DNA from: RUG11237 sp050874665
GTDB lineage: Bacteria; Bacillota; Clostridia; Lachnospirales; Lachnospiraceae
NCBI GenBank assembly: GCA_050874665.1
Contig: JBNMLC010000002.1
Coordinates: 62,001 to 126,000, forward strand
DNA length: 64,000 nt
Direction of reading: 5' to 3'
Made by a program: the position numbers and the translations under genes. Shown here one piece after another: positions 7,415 through 14,996 of the stretch. Position 1 is the stretch's first letter. Each line of letters starts with the position of its first letter. The notes beneath the pieces were generated by a model that was given only the letters and a program-made list of their open reading frames with translations, was not told where the DNA came from and searched no databases.

Positions 7415-8749
7415 ATGGAAGAAAGCGTGATTAAACGTGTACAGCCTCATAGTATCGAAGCAGAACAGTCCGTAATCGGAGCTATGCTTATGGATAAAGA
7501 AGCCATTGTAGTAGCATCGGAAATGCTCCGTGGAGATGAGTTTTACGCAAGACAGCATGGAGTTTTGTTTGATGCAATGGTGGAGTTGTATAATGAGGGA
7601 AAACCGGTAGATTTGATTACATTACAAAATCGTTTACGGGAAAAGGATGTGCCGCCGGAAATTAGCAGCTTAGAGTTTGTAAAGGATTTATTAAACGTAG
7701 TTCCAACCTCAGCAAATGTAAAACATTATGCTACGATTGTGTCAGAAAAAGCGTTGTTGCGTAAATTAATCCGTACAAACGAAGAAATCGTAAATGCCTG
7801 CTATGCCGGTAAGGATAAGGTGGAAACCATCTTAGAAGATACGGAGAAGAGAGTATTCGAACTGGTACAGTCAAGAAATTCCAGCGATTATGTACCAATT
7901 CGTCAGGTAGTAATCAATGCTTTAGAGAAAATCGAAGCATCAGCAAAGACAAAAGGTAATGTGACAGGTCTCTCAACGGGATTTCTTGATTTAGATTATA
8001 AAACAGCAGGTATGCAGCCCTCGGATTTTATTTTGGTGGCTGCCCGTCCTTCTATGGGTAAAACGGCGTTTGTTTTAAATATTGCAGAGCACATGGCATT
8101 TAAGGAAGATAAATGTGTAGCCATTTTCAGTTTGGAAATGTCAAAGGAACAGTTAGTAAATCGTTTGTTTTCTTTGGAATCCAGAGTAGATGCCCAACAG
8201 CTTAGAACCGGTGATTTAAAAGACAGCGACTGGGAGAAGTTAATTGAAAGTGCAAATGTAATTGGAAAATCAAAATTGATTATTGATGATACACCGTCTA
8301 TTTCTATTTCTGAAATGCGTTCTAAGTGCCGCAAATTTAAGTTAGAGCATGGACTGGATATTGTTATCATTGATTATCTGCAGTTGATGTCAGGAAGCGG
8401 CAGAGGAAATGAATCAAGGCAGCAGGAAATTTCTGATATTTCCCGTTCCTTAAAAGCTATGGCGAGGGAATTAAATGTGCCTGTCATTGCTTTATCCCAG
8501 TTAAGCCGTGCCGTAGAGCAGCGTCCAGATCACCGTCCAATGCTGTCGGATCTTCGAGAGTCCGGAGCTATTGAGCAGGATGCCGATGTAGTAATGTTTA
8601 TATATCGTGATGATTACTATAATAAAGATTCTGAAAATAAGAATATTGCAGAAATAATTATAGCGAAACAAAGAAATGGTCCTATTGGAACGGTTAACCT
8701 TGTATGGCTGCCAATGTACACCAAGTTTGCGAATATGGAGAAGAATTAA
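7415..8749 (+). CDS. dnaB: Replicative DNA helicase DnaB
   Basis: 444 residues from ATG 7415; AGGAGGAG at 7401-7408 places ribosomes there, not at ATG 7388. The N-terminal domain starts VQPHSIEAEQSVIGAML. The RecA-like domain has Walker A AARPSMGKTAF, Walker B VIIDYLQLMSG, the H3 glutamine region IALSQLSRAVEQRP and the arginine-finger region ESGAIEQDADVVMFIYR. It is the ring helicase of the replisome (DnaC in B. subtilis naming). It is presumably loaded by the DnaI-like and DnaD proteins encoded at 32.3-34.4 kb. Confidence 0.97.
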   Translation: MEESVIKRVQPHSIEAEQSVIGAMLMDKEAIVVASEMLRGDEFYARQHGVLFDAMVELYNEGKPVDLITLQNRLREKDVPPEISSLEFVKDLLNVVPTSANVKHYATIVSEKALLRKLIRTNEEIVNACYAGKDKVETILEDTEKRVFELVQSRNSSDYVPIRQVVINALEKIEASAKTKGNVTGLSTGFLDLDYKTAGMQPSDFILVAARPSMGKTAFVLNIAEHMAFKEDKCVAIFSLEMSKEQLVNRLFSLESRVDAQQLRTGDLKDSDWEKLIESANVIGKSKLIIDDTPSISISEMRSKCRKFKLEHGLDIVIIDYLQLMSGSGRGNESRQQEISDISRSLKAMARELNVPVIALSQLSRAVEQRPDHRPMLSDLRESGAIEQDADVVMFIYRDDYYNKDSENKNIAEIIIAKQRNGPIGTVNLVWLPMYTKFANMEKN

Positions 8750-8791
8750 GAAACCAGGCTGGAGCATGGGACGAAGGAACTTTTTGTATCA

Positions 8792-8931
8792 TTTAAACCT
8801 ACCGGTTTCGAAAAGCAGCTCATAAGCAGTGTCTAGGGTTTCTTGACAGTTAGTTCGCATTCGCGTTGCCTCTGCTTTCCAGGGGATACTAGACACTGCT
8901 TATGAGCGTTCTTTTAACCAGTAAGTTTAAA
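8792..8931. repeat. Long imperfect palindrome after dnaB (possible structured RNA or small inserted element)
   Basis: GCTCATAAGCAGTGTCTAG (8818-8836) is perfectly complementary to 8889-8907. Pairing continues outward with a few bulges (CGAAAAG..., GGTTT..., TTTAAA) to about 8792 and 8931, giving some 40 paired positions around a 52-base loop (8837-8888). There is no U-run. I found no clear target-site duplication. The remaining 8750-8791 and 8932-9093 hold no recognisable gene. Confidence 0.7.
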
Positions 8932-9093
8932 CTGTTACATTTCAACAAAACTTCCATAGATATTACATTTTCTACCTACACGATTCCCCTTACTTTTTAA
9001 ATAAGTTATGGTATATTTTAGAAGATATAACATATACATATATTTAATACTATTGGAGGCTTCGAAAGTCAAAGAAAGAAAGGCGGATAGCGT

Positions 9094-9777
9094 ATGCAGG
9101 AAATGCGATATATGATTTCGGATACAGCGAAGAAAGTAGAAGTGGAAGCACATGTACTAAGATACTGGGAAGAGGAATTATGCTTAAATATTGCAAGAAA
9201 TGAAATGGGGCATAGATATTATACGGCAAAAGATATACAGGTTTTTCAAAATATTAAAAAGTTGAAGGAGCAGGGCTTCCAGTTAAAAACCATTAAAATG
9301 GTTCTTCCTGAGCTCGAAAGCGAGAATGTGGACAATATTATAAAACGGCAGGAAGAGTTGAACAGAGAGGCGGAAAACGCTTTTTACAGCTATCACCAGG
9401 CTCCGGCTGCATATCAACCATTGCAGTCACAGACAGCGTGTCCGACAACACCTTCAAATATGGAAGATAAAATGCAGCAGTTTCAGATGATACTTGGCAA
9501 TATCGTGGCACAGGCAATCCAAAACAATAATGAATATCTGGGCAGAAATATTGGAGATAATGTCAGCGAACGAGTGTTGAAAGAAATCAATTGTGTTGCA
9601 AAGGAGCAGGAAGAAAGAGAAGAAGAGCGTTTTAAAAGATTGGACGAGTCTATTCGAAATGTTCAACTGGGTAAGAGAGAAGTGGAAAAAGAAAATCTGA
9701 AAACAGAGAAGCCTAAGAAAGAAAAAAGAAGATTTTTTGCCAAAAAGAAGAAGATAGTAGGAGAAAGTCCGGCATAG
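9094..9777 (+). CDS. MerR-family DNA-binding protein with long C-terminal region
   Basis: 227 residues; AAAGGCGG lies upstream of the ATG. Residues about 5-75 form the MerR helix-turn-helix: MISDTAKKVEVEAHVLRYWEEE then NEMGHRYYTAKDIQVFQNIKKLKEQGF. The middle (about 90-130) is Gln/Pro-rich and probably unstructured. A charged helical segment (NCVAKEQEEREEERFKRLDESI) and a strongly basic tail (KPKKEKRRFFAKKKK) follow. No effector-binding cysteines or aromatic pocket are visible, so this is not a classic metal or drug sensor; chromosome-binding relatives such as RacA have a similar shape. The role is unknown. Confidence 0.75.
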   Translation: MQEMRYMISDTAKKVEVEAHVLRYWEEELCLNIARNEMGHRYYTAKDIQVFQNIKKLKEQGFQLKTIKMVLPELESENVDNIIKRQEELNREAENAFYSYHQAPAAYQPLQSQTACPTTPSNMEDKMQQFQMILGNIVAQAIQNNNEYLGRNIGDNVSERVLKEINCVAKEQEEREEERFKRLDESIRNVQLGKREVEKENLKTEKPKKEKRRFFAKKKKIVGESPA

Positions 9778-9799
9778 GGAATAGAATGTGTAAATAACA

Positions 9800-9836
9800 A
9801 AAAAAGATGGTGGAACTTTCGCTTCACCATCTTTTC
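9800..9836. terminator. Bidirectional terminator between the MerR gene and ferredoxin
   Basis: AAAAGATGGTG (9802-9812) pairs perfectly with CACCATCTTTT (9825-9835). A-runs and T-runs flank both sides, so it can end the plus-strand MerR transcript and the minus-strand ferredoxin transcript. Confidence 0.8.
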
Positions 9837-9848
9837 GCTATCTGTAGA

Positions 9849-10019
9849 TTATTCTTCAGAGATAGCACCTGTTGGGCATGCACCTGCACAAGCACCACAG
9901 CTGATGCATGTATCTGCATCAATTTCGAATTTTCCATCGCCTTCAGAGATAGCTCCTACTGGGCAACCGCCAGCACAAGCACCACAAGAAACGCATGAAT
10001 CTGAAATAACAAATGCCAT
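9849..10019 (-). CDS. Small 2[4Fe-4S] ferredoxin
   Basis: 56 residues, too short for many gene callers. The frame reads MAFVISDSCVSCGACAGGCP and later DADTCISCGACAGACPTGA, i.e. two CxxCxxCxxxCP clusters, the clostridial 2[4Fe-4S] pattern. The two halves are near-repeats, as expected from the family's internal duplication. AAGGAGG precedes the ATG by eight bases. It is a cytosolic low-potential electron carrier for fermentative enzymes. A radical-SAM activase gene (pflA) lies 1.4 kb away and needs one-electron reduction, so it could be one of several clients; that link is inference. Confidence 0.95.
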   Translation of the reverse strand: MAFVISDSCVSCGACAGGCPVGAISEGDGKFEIDADTCISCGACAGACPTGAISEE

Positions 10020-10083
10020 AGTTTTGTCCTCCTTAAAATATGTGAAAATGTGTGTTCTAATTAAGCCTATTCAGGCTATTCTT

Positions 10084-10112
10084 ATTTTAATATAAATAGA
10101 TAAAATATACAA
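10084..10112 (-). promoter_or_regulatory. Probable sigma-A promoter of the ferredoxin gene
   Basis: On the minus strand, TTGTAT (10107-10112) and TAAAAT (10084-10089) are 17 bases apart, 65 bases before the ferredoxin start. A small AGCCT/AGGCT hairpin lies in the leader. Confidence 0.5.
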
Positions 10113-10167
10113 GTGGAATATACAAGAAATCTATGAAATCTGTATTAACGCTACCAGATAAAAATTC

Positions 10168-10210
10168 AAAAAGTCTGACCCCTTCTGTTTGCCAGGGTCA
10201 GACTTTTAAA
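10168..10210 (-). terminator. Intrinsic terminator of the secreted-protein gene
   Basis: AAAAAGTCTGACCC pairs with GGGTCAGACTTTT around a 13-base loop, just after the stop of the minus-strand gene. On the minus strand the stem is followed by TTTTTGAATTTTT. Confidence 0.8.
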
Positions 10211-10216
10211 ATTAAT

Positions 10217-11086
10217 TTATTCTGGAATATTCATATTAGTTATAACATTAGGAATTGTTACATGAACCTTACTTCCGCAACCAGTTCCTTTATTCACATC
10301 ATAATCATTGTATACATTGAAACCGTATATAGAGTGCAGATATGCAGTAGGAATTGTAGCAGGGGTATATTTAGCAAAATCTCCTTTTTCTTCAAAGAAA
10401 TCAATCGCATAACTTGCAGGAGAGCCATAATGCTTTGAACAAATTTTAAACTTATTCACATACTTAAATGAATGGGAACCATCTTTTTGTTTTTTATTAA
10501 CTGGAATAAGCATAGTGTTTTCAGCATCAATTCTATTTCCTACATACGATAACAGATAACGGGAATTAGAAGAAGAAGCTCTTTTTACATATACAAATTT
10601 ACCTGACTGTTTTATGCATACATGATGACTAATAGTACTATTGTTATTTACTTTAGTTCCACCTACACAATATTCGCTAATAGCCTCCTTTAATGACTCA
10701 GGATCAAGATCTATAGCAGCAATATCAACAGCCCATTTTCCGGCTCCTTCGATATCGAGCATTTCTAAGATACTCAAGGTTACTTTTTTTAATGCAGCAG
10801 ATCTTGTTGTAAAATTAGTTTTGTTAGTCCAAAGTTTTGATTCTCCGGCAGTGTCTTTTTTTGGAACTACTTTATATGTAACTACATCATATTGTTTTCC
10901 ATAACGTGTAACAACAGATTTGGTTCTTGTCCAAGTGTATTTAGCTGTTGATTTAGGCGTTGCAGGAAGTGTCTGCGCATGCGCTGTTATTGTAGTTGCA
11001 GGGAGAATAGGTGAAATAGATAATGTAGTTGTTGCAAATGCACCTAGCAATGCAAATGTAATTATCTTTTTGCTTAATTTTGTCAT
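10217..11086 (-). CDS. Secreted protein of unknown function
   Basis: 289 residues. Residues 1-38 form a clear Sec signal peptide: KLSKK, a hydrophobic stretch, and AHA before Q as a signal-peptidase site. The mature part begins with a Thr/Lys-rich segment (ATPKSTAKYTWTRTKSVVTR). I recognise no catalytic motif, repeat, anchor (no LPxTG) or known domain. Two cysteines occur at SEYCVGG and SHHVCIKQ, one at KICSKHY and one near the C-terminus at GTGCGSK, so disulfides are possible. It is transcribed alone from its own TTGACT promoter and ends in a strong terminator. A surface or extracellular role is likely; anything more would be guesswork. Confidence 0.75.
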   Translation of the reverse strand: MTKLSKKIITFALLGAFATTTLSISPILPATTITAHAQTLPATPKSTAKYTWTRTKSVVTRYGKQYDVVTYKVVPKKDTAGESKLWTNKTNFTTRSAALKKVTLSILEMLDIEGAGKWAVDIAAIDLDPESLKEAISEYCVGGTKVNNNSTISHHVCIKQSGKFVYVKRASSSNSRYLLSYVGNRIDAENTMLIPVNKKQKDGSHSFKYVNKFKICSKHYGSPASYAIDFFEEKGDFAKYTPATIPTAYLHSIYGFNVYNDYDVNKGTGCGSKVHVTIPNVITNMNIPE

Positions 11087-11168
11087 AATTATAACTCGCC
11101 TCTTTCATTTGTTTATTTTGGGGATTTCTAAATCTTTCGTACGAATAAGTATTTATAAACCAAATAGC

Positions 11169-11197
11169 ATTATTACATAAAAAAATTAAAAAGTCAA
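11169..11197 (-). promoter_or_regulatory. Promoter of the secreted-protein gene
   Basis: Minus strand: TTGACT (11192-11197) and AATAAT (11169-11174) with a 17-base spacer, about 80 bases before the start codon. The rest of 11087-11399 holds this promoter, the pflA terminator and A+T-rich DNA with no gene. Confidence 0.55.
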
Positions 11198-11300
11198 GAA
11201 AAATTAGTTAGGAGTATAAATAGAAGTATAAATTAAAGTAACAGTTCGACTTCCGATTGGATTGTTACAATGAAATGCGAATCAAAGAAATGCAAACCTA

Positions 11301-11342
11301 AAAAGTCTGGAATATCCTGGTAATCAAGAAATCCAGACTTTT
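11301..11342 (-). terminator. Intrinsic terminator of pflA
   Basis: AAAAGTCTGGA (11301-11311) pairs with TCCAGACTTTT (11332-11342). On the minus strand the stem is followed by TTTTTAGG, 58 bases beyond the pflA stop. Confidence 0.7.
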
Positions 11343-11399
11343 AATTCTTTAATTCCTAAAAATAACATTATATTATTAATGAATATATAAAGAAATCTA

Positions 11400-12155
11400 T
11401 TAGGAATTTTCACTTCTACGCTGCTTAATTCCATTGATAATAAATTTCTTTAATTCAATTGCCTTATCCTTATCCATCGCAGGGGTATCCTTTAATGGAT
11501 AATCTTTACCCAGCTTTTCATATTTTGCTTTACCCATAGTGTGATATGGAAGTACATCTAAGGCTTTTAAATTAGAAAGCCCACCAATAAAGTAACCAAG
11601 CTTAAATAAATATTCTTCTTCATCTGTAATGCCCGGTACAACGACATGGCGAATCCAAAGTGCAATTCCCTTTGCAGCAGTGTATTCCGCAAATTTAAGA
11701 ATCTGATCGTTTGGCTGGGAAGTAAGTTTTTTGTGCTTTTCAGGATCAATGTGCTTAATATCAAGCATAATGAGATCAGTAACTTCCATAAGCTTATCTA
11801 ATTTAGCAATATATTGTGCATTATTTTCGTTGTATGCAATGCCGGAAGTGTCCAGACAGGTATGAATGTTTTGAGCCTTTGCTTTTTGAAAAAGTTCTGT
11901 TACGAAGTCTATCTGCATTAAAGGTTCACCACCAGTAACGGTGATGCCGCCGCCATTGGTGTAAAACATTTCATTTCGCTTATATGCATCCATGATTTCG
12001 TCCGTATCCATCTGGTTCCCGGTATTCATTTCCCAAGTATCCGGATTATGGCAGTAAAGACAACGCATAGGGCAGCCCTGAACAAAGACTACAAAACGCA
12101 CACCTGGTCCGTCTACGGTACCAAAGCTTTCTGTAGAATGAACATATCCTTTCAT
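11400..12155 (-). CDS. pflA: Pyruvate formate-lyase activating enzyme (radical SAM)
   Basis: 251 residues, normal length. Cys28, Cys32 and Cys35 in GCPMRCLYCHNPDTW form the CxxxCxxC site for the SAM-binding [4Fe-4S] cluster. GGGITVTGGEPLMQ is the SAM-binding GGE segment. PFL activase abstracts a hydrogen from the glycine of the RVSGY loop in pyruvate formate-lyase. The target here is encoded on a separate 80-residue protein (12248-12490). GAAAGGAG precedes the ATG. A hairpin lies between this gene and the radical-domain gene, so expression may depend on read-through. Confidence 0.95.
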   Translation of the reverse strand: MKGYVHSTESFGTVDGPGVRFVVFVQGCPMRCLYCHNPDTWEMNTGNQMDTDEIMDAYKRNEMFYTNGGGITVTGGEPLMQIDFVTELFQKAKAQNIHTCLDTSGIAYNENNAQYIAKLDKLMEVTDLIMLDIKHIDPEKHKKLTSQPNDQILKFAEYTAAKGIALWIRHVVVPGITDEEEYLFKLGYFIGGLSNLKALDVLPYHTMGKAKYEKLGKDYPLKDTPAMDKDKAIELKKFIINGIKQRRSENS

Positions 12156-12191
12156 AGAATTCTCCTTTCATACATGTGGTTATACTGTGTG

Positions 12192-12224
12192 AAAAAAGGA
12201 CCTCATTTCTGAGGCCCTTTTCTT
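12192..12224 (-). terminator. Hairpin terminator between the glycyl-radical gene and pflA
   Basis: On the minus strand GGGCCTCA pairs with TGAGGTCC (one G-U) around GAAA, followed by TTTTTT. It ends most transcripts of the pfl operon before pflA or sets their ratio. Confidence 0.75.
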
Positions 12225-12247
12225 TAAAGTGATATATACGATAGCAA

Positions 12248-12490
12248 TTAAATGCTTTCGTGGAATGTACGTGAAATAACGTCAGCCTGCTGTTCTGGAG
12301 TTAACTTAACAAAGTTTACAGCATATCCAGAAACACGGATTGTTAACTGTGGGTATTTTTCAGGATGAGCCTGAGCATCTAATAAGGTATCTCTGTTTAA
12401 TACGTTAACATTCAAATGATGTCCACCCTTTGTTGCATATCCGTCTAATAATGATACTAAGTTATCTACCTGTGCCTGATTTGCAGCCAT
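12248..12490 (-). CDS. Stand-alone glycyl-radical domain of a split pyruvate formate-lyase
   Basis: 80 residues. It matches the C-terminal part of ordinary PflB from LVSLLDGY, GGHHLNVNVLNRDTLLDA and HPEKYPQLT to RVSGYAVNF. Gly55 in R52-V-S-G-Y56 is the residue that carries the radical. The end QADVISRTFHESI is also the normal PFL C-terminus. It has its own strong ribosome site (AAGGAGG) and ATG. Free-standing versions are known as GrcA/YfiD, spare parts that repair oxygen-cut PFL in bacteria that also have a full-length enzyme. Here the large subunit at 12744-14783 lacks this domain entirely, so this protein is probably an obligatory subunit. Confidence 0.93.
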   Translation of the reverse strand: MAANQAQVDNLVSLLDGYATKGGHHLNVNVLNRDTLLDAQAHPEKYPQLTIRVSGYAVNFVKLTPEQQADVISRTFHESI

Positions 12491-12520
12491 GATAATATCC
12501 TCCTTAAAAATAATATAAAT

Positions 12521-12724
12521 TTAGTCTTCTAACTGATCGTCAATGCCTTCGTGCAGGGTAGGAACCTGACAAGCCAGATTCCCTTTTGCACAATCGATAC
12601 AACCTAAAGTTTCAACTGTCTTTTCTGTTGAATCGCCATTGACTTCTACATTTAGGTGTCCAACACCTTTTTCTATTGAGCCATCTAAGAAAGCTACAAT
12701 ATCGTCGATTCTTTTATCTGCCAT
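12521..12724 (-). CDS. Small cysteine-containing paralogue of the glycyl-radical domain N-terminus
   Basis: 67 residues between the two PFL subunit genes. Residues 5-33 align with residues 7-35 of the 80-aa radical protein with 12 identities in 29 positions, including L-D-G, K-G and H-L-N-V. It then diverges: there is no RVSGY radical loop, and the C-terminal half carries Cys42, Cys45 and Cys52 (GCIDCAKGNLAC) and an acidic tail. Its ribosome site (AAGGTG) is weaker than that of its neighbours. I do not recognise a named family. It may occupy the same docking surface on the large subunit as the radical domain; this is inference. Confidence 0.75.
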   Translation of the reverse strand: MADKRIDDIVAFLDGSIEKGVGHLNVEVNGDSTEKTVETLGCIDCAKGNLACQVPTLHEGIDDQLED

Positions 12725-12743
12725 TTAAAATCAACACCTTAAA

Positions 12744-14783
12744 TTATTTGTTTAAATCGATATCAATATCACCAGCAAATACTTTATCTTCCTTACCAAG
12801 TGCTCCAGGAATAATTGTAAATGTATTTGAAATACCATCCTGTGCTTCCATGAATGGAAGTTTAGCAACTGAGGAAAGAGAAGCTACAGCACCATGAGAA
12901 TCACGTCCGTGAAGTGGGTTAGCACCTGGAGCGAATGGCTGTCCTTTCTTTCTACCGTCTGGTGTGTTACCTGTTGCTTTACCGTAAGTAACGTTTGAAG
13001 TAATTGTTAATACAGAGCATGTTGGGAAGCTGTCTCTGTATGTATACTGCTGTCTTAAGAATCCCATGAATGTACGAAGAACCATCTGAGCAAGTTCATC
13101 TACACGGTCATCATCATTACCATATTTAGGGAAGTCACCTTCTACATTGTAATCAACAACAATACCGTCTTCATCTCTAACAGCTGTTACTTTTGCGTAT
13201 TTGATAGCTGATAAAGAGTCAGCTACTACAGAAAGACCAGCGATACCTGTTGCAAAGTAACGACGTACATGAGCATCATGTAATGCCATCTGTAATCTTT
13301 CATAGCAATATTTATCATGCATGTAGTGAATGATATTTAATGACTGAGCGTAAACGCCAGTTACCCATTCCATCATGTCTTTGTATTTAGCCCAAACATC
13401 ATCAAAGTCTAAAACATCACCTTCAACCGGACGGAATTTTGGTCCAACCTGTTTCTTAGATACTTCATCAACACCACCGTTGATAGCGTATAATAAACAT
13501 TTAGCAAGGTTTGCTCTAGCTCCGAAGAACTGCATTTCTTTACCAACTCTCATGGAAGATACGCAACAAGCGATAGCGTAATCATCACCATGTGTTACTC
13601 TCATTAAATCATCGTTTTCATACTGAATAGAAGATGAGTAGATAGACATCTTAGCACAGTATTTCTTCCAAGCGATTGGTAATCTTGTAGACCAAAGTAC
13701 AGTTAAGTTTGGTTCTGGAGCTGTACCTAAGTTTTCTAATGTGTGTAAGTAACGGAATGACATCTTTGTTACTAATGGACGTCCGTCAATACCAACACCA
13801 CCAAGAGATTCTGTTACCCATACTGGATCACCAGCGAAAATGCTGTTGTATTCAGGTGTACGGGCAAATTTAACGCAACGTAACTTCATGATGAAGTGGT
13901 CAACGAATTCCTGAATCTGTTCTTCTGTGAATGTTCCGTTCTTTAAGTCTCTCTGAGCGTAAACATCTAAGAATGTAGAAGTACGTCCAAGTGACATAGC
14001 TGCACCGTTCTGTTCCTTAACAGCTGCTAAGTATCCAAAGTATACTGCCTGAATAGCTTCTTTTACGTTTGTAGCTGGCTTAGAAATATCGCAGCCATAA
14101 ATTTCAGCTAATTTTGCAAGTTCTTTTAATGCTTTAATCTGTTCAGAATATTCTTCACGGTCACGAACTACTTCTGGTGTCATGATTTTTGGAGTTCCAG
14201 CTTTCTGAGCTTCTTTATCTTCGATAAGACGATCGATACCATATAAAGCTACACGACGGTAGTCACCAATGATACGTCCACGTCCGTAAGCATCTGGAAG
14301 ACCTGTAATAACGTGGCTTGAACGGCATGCTCTCATTTCTGGTGTGTAAGCATCGAATACACCAGCGTTATGTGTTTTTCTGTGTGTTGTGAAGAATTCA
14401 ACGATTTCTGGATCTACTTCGTATCCGTTATCTTCACAAGCTTTCATAGCCATACGAATACCGCCGTAAGGCTGCATAGAACGTTTGAAAGGCTTATCTG
14501 TCTGGAAACCAACGATAGTTTCTTTTGATTTGTCTAAGTATCCAGCACCGTGGGATGTAATAGTAGATACAACCTTTGTATCCATATCAAGAACGCCACC
14601 TGCTTCACGTTCCTTCTTAGTTAAATCCATTACCATAGCCCATAAGTCTTTTGTGTTCTGTGTAGGTCCTGCTAAGAAAGATTCATCTCCTTCATAAAGA
14701 TCATAGTTTTTCTGGATGAAATCTCTTACATTAACTTCTTTTTCCCAAAGTCCGCCTACAAAATCTTTCCATTCTGGTCTCAT
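12744..14783 (-). CDS. pflB: Pyruvate formate-lyase large subunit lacking the glycyl-radical domain
   Basis: 679 residues; ordinary PflB is about 740-760. The body is complete: YGRGRIIGDYRR, the active-site pair Cys406-Cys407 in IACCVSSM, ANLAKCLLYAINGG, and TPDGRKKGQPFAPG. It stops at GALGKEDKVFAGDIDIDLNK, where normal PFL continues into the segment that carries the radical glycine. That missing piece is encoded at 12248-12490. The enzyme converts pyruvate and CoA to acetyl-CoA and formate. AGGAGG lies 11 bases before the ATG; a three-codon frame (ATG CAA AAA TGA) overlaps the start codon. A near-consensus promoter lies upstream. Confidence 0.95.
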   Translation of the reverse strand: MRPEWKDFVGGLWEKEVNVRDFIQKNYDLYEGDESFLAGPTQNTKDLWAMVMDLTKKEREAGGVLDMDTKVVSTITSHGAGYLDKSKETIVGFQTDKPFKRSMQPYGGIRMAMKACEDNGYEVDPEIVEFFTTHRKTHNAGVFDAYTPEMRACRSSHVITGLPDAYGRGRIIGDYRRVALYGIDRLIEDKEAQKAGTPKIMTPEVVRDREEYSEQIKALKELAKLAEIYGCDISKPATNVKEAIQAVYFGYLAAVKEQNGAAMSLGRTSTFLDVYAQRDLKNGTFTEEQIQEFVDHFIMKLRCVKFARTPEYNSIFAGDPVWVTESLGGVGIDGRPLVTKMSFRYLHTLENLGTAPEPNLTVLWSTRLPIAWKKYCAKMSIYSSSIQYENDDLMRVTHGDDYAIACCVSSMRVGKEMQFFGARANLAKCLLYAINGGVDEVSKKQVGPKFRPVEGDVLDFDDVWAKYKDMMEWVTGVYAQSLNIIHYMHDKYCYERLQMALHDAHVRRYFATGIAGLSVVADSLSAIKYAKVTAVRDEDGIVVDYNVEGDFPKYGNDDDRVDELAQMVLRTFMGFLRQQYTYRDSFPTCSVLTITSNVTYGKATGNTPDGRKKGQPFAPGANPLHGRDSHGAVASLSSVAKLPFMEAQDGISNTFTIIPGALGKEDKVFAGDIDIDLNK

Positions 14784-14862
14784 TTTTGCATTTGCCTCCT
14801 ATTTATAATTGAAATATTGTTAAGTACCGTTCATTAGAGCAGTACCTTGTTTCTATGTTTCC

Positions 14863-14891
14863 ATTATAAAATAATCATTTCCAGCAGTCAA
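14863..14891 (-). promoter_or_regulatory. Strong sigma-A promoter of the pfl operon
   Basis: Minus strand: TTGACT (14886-14891), 17-base spacer, perfect TATAAT (14863-14868). The leader of about 75 bases contains GGTACT twice, 14 bases apart. High expression is expected. Confidence 0.85.
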
Positions 14892-14996
14892 GACAAGGAA
14901 TGTACTTTTTTGTATACAAAATACAACTTAATACAATTTAAAAAAATAAGACATAAAATATATGGAACATCGTTTAAAATTTTTAAGATAATGTAA

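Noticed and set aside
8792..8931. 6S RNA, tRNA or other known structured RNA
   Set aside because: The long stem and 52-base loop show no tRNA cloverleaf, and there is no central bubble flanked by two stems as in 6S RNA.
9807..10095. Two plus-strand frames over the ferredoxin gene
   Set aside because: They are antisense shadows; the minus-strand frame gives a textbook 2[4Fe-4S] ferredoxin with a strong ribosome site.
12248..14783. Sequencing error or frameshift as the cause of the split pyruvate formate-lyase
   Set aside because: The pieces are separated by a whole 67-codon gene, each has its own ATG and an upstream ribosome site, and the breaks fall exactly at the domain boundary. A one-base error cannot produce this.
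14780..14791. Three-codon upstream frame (ATG CAA AAA TGA) overlapping the pflB start
   Set aside because: It lies only three bases after AGGAGG, too close for good initiation; overlap with the ATG may be chance. Mentioned under pflB only.
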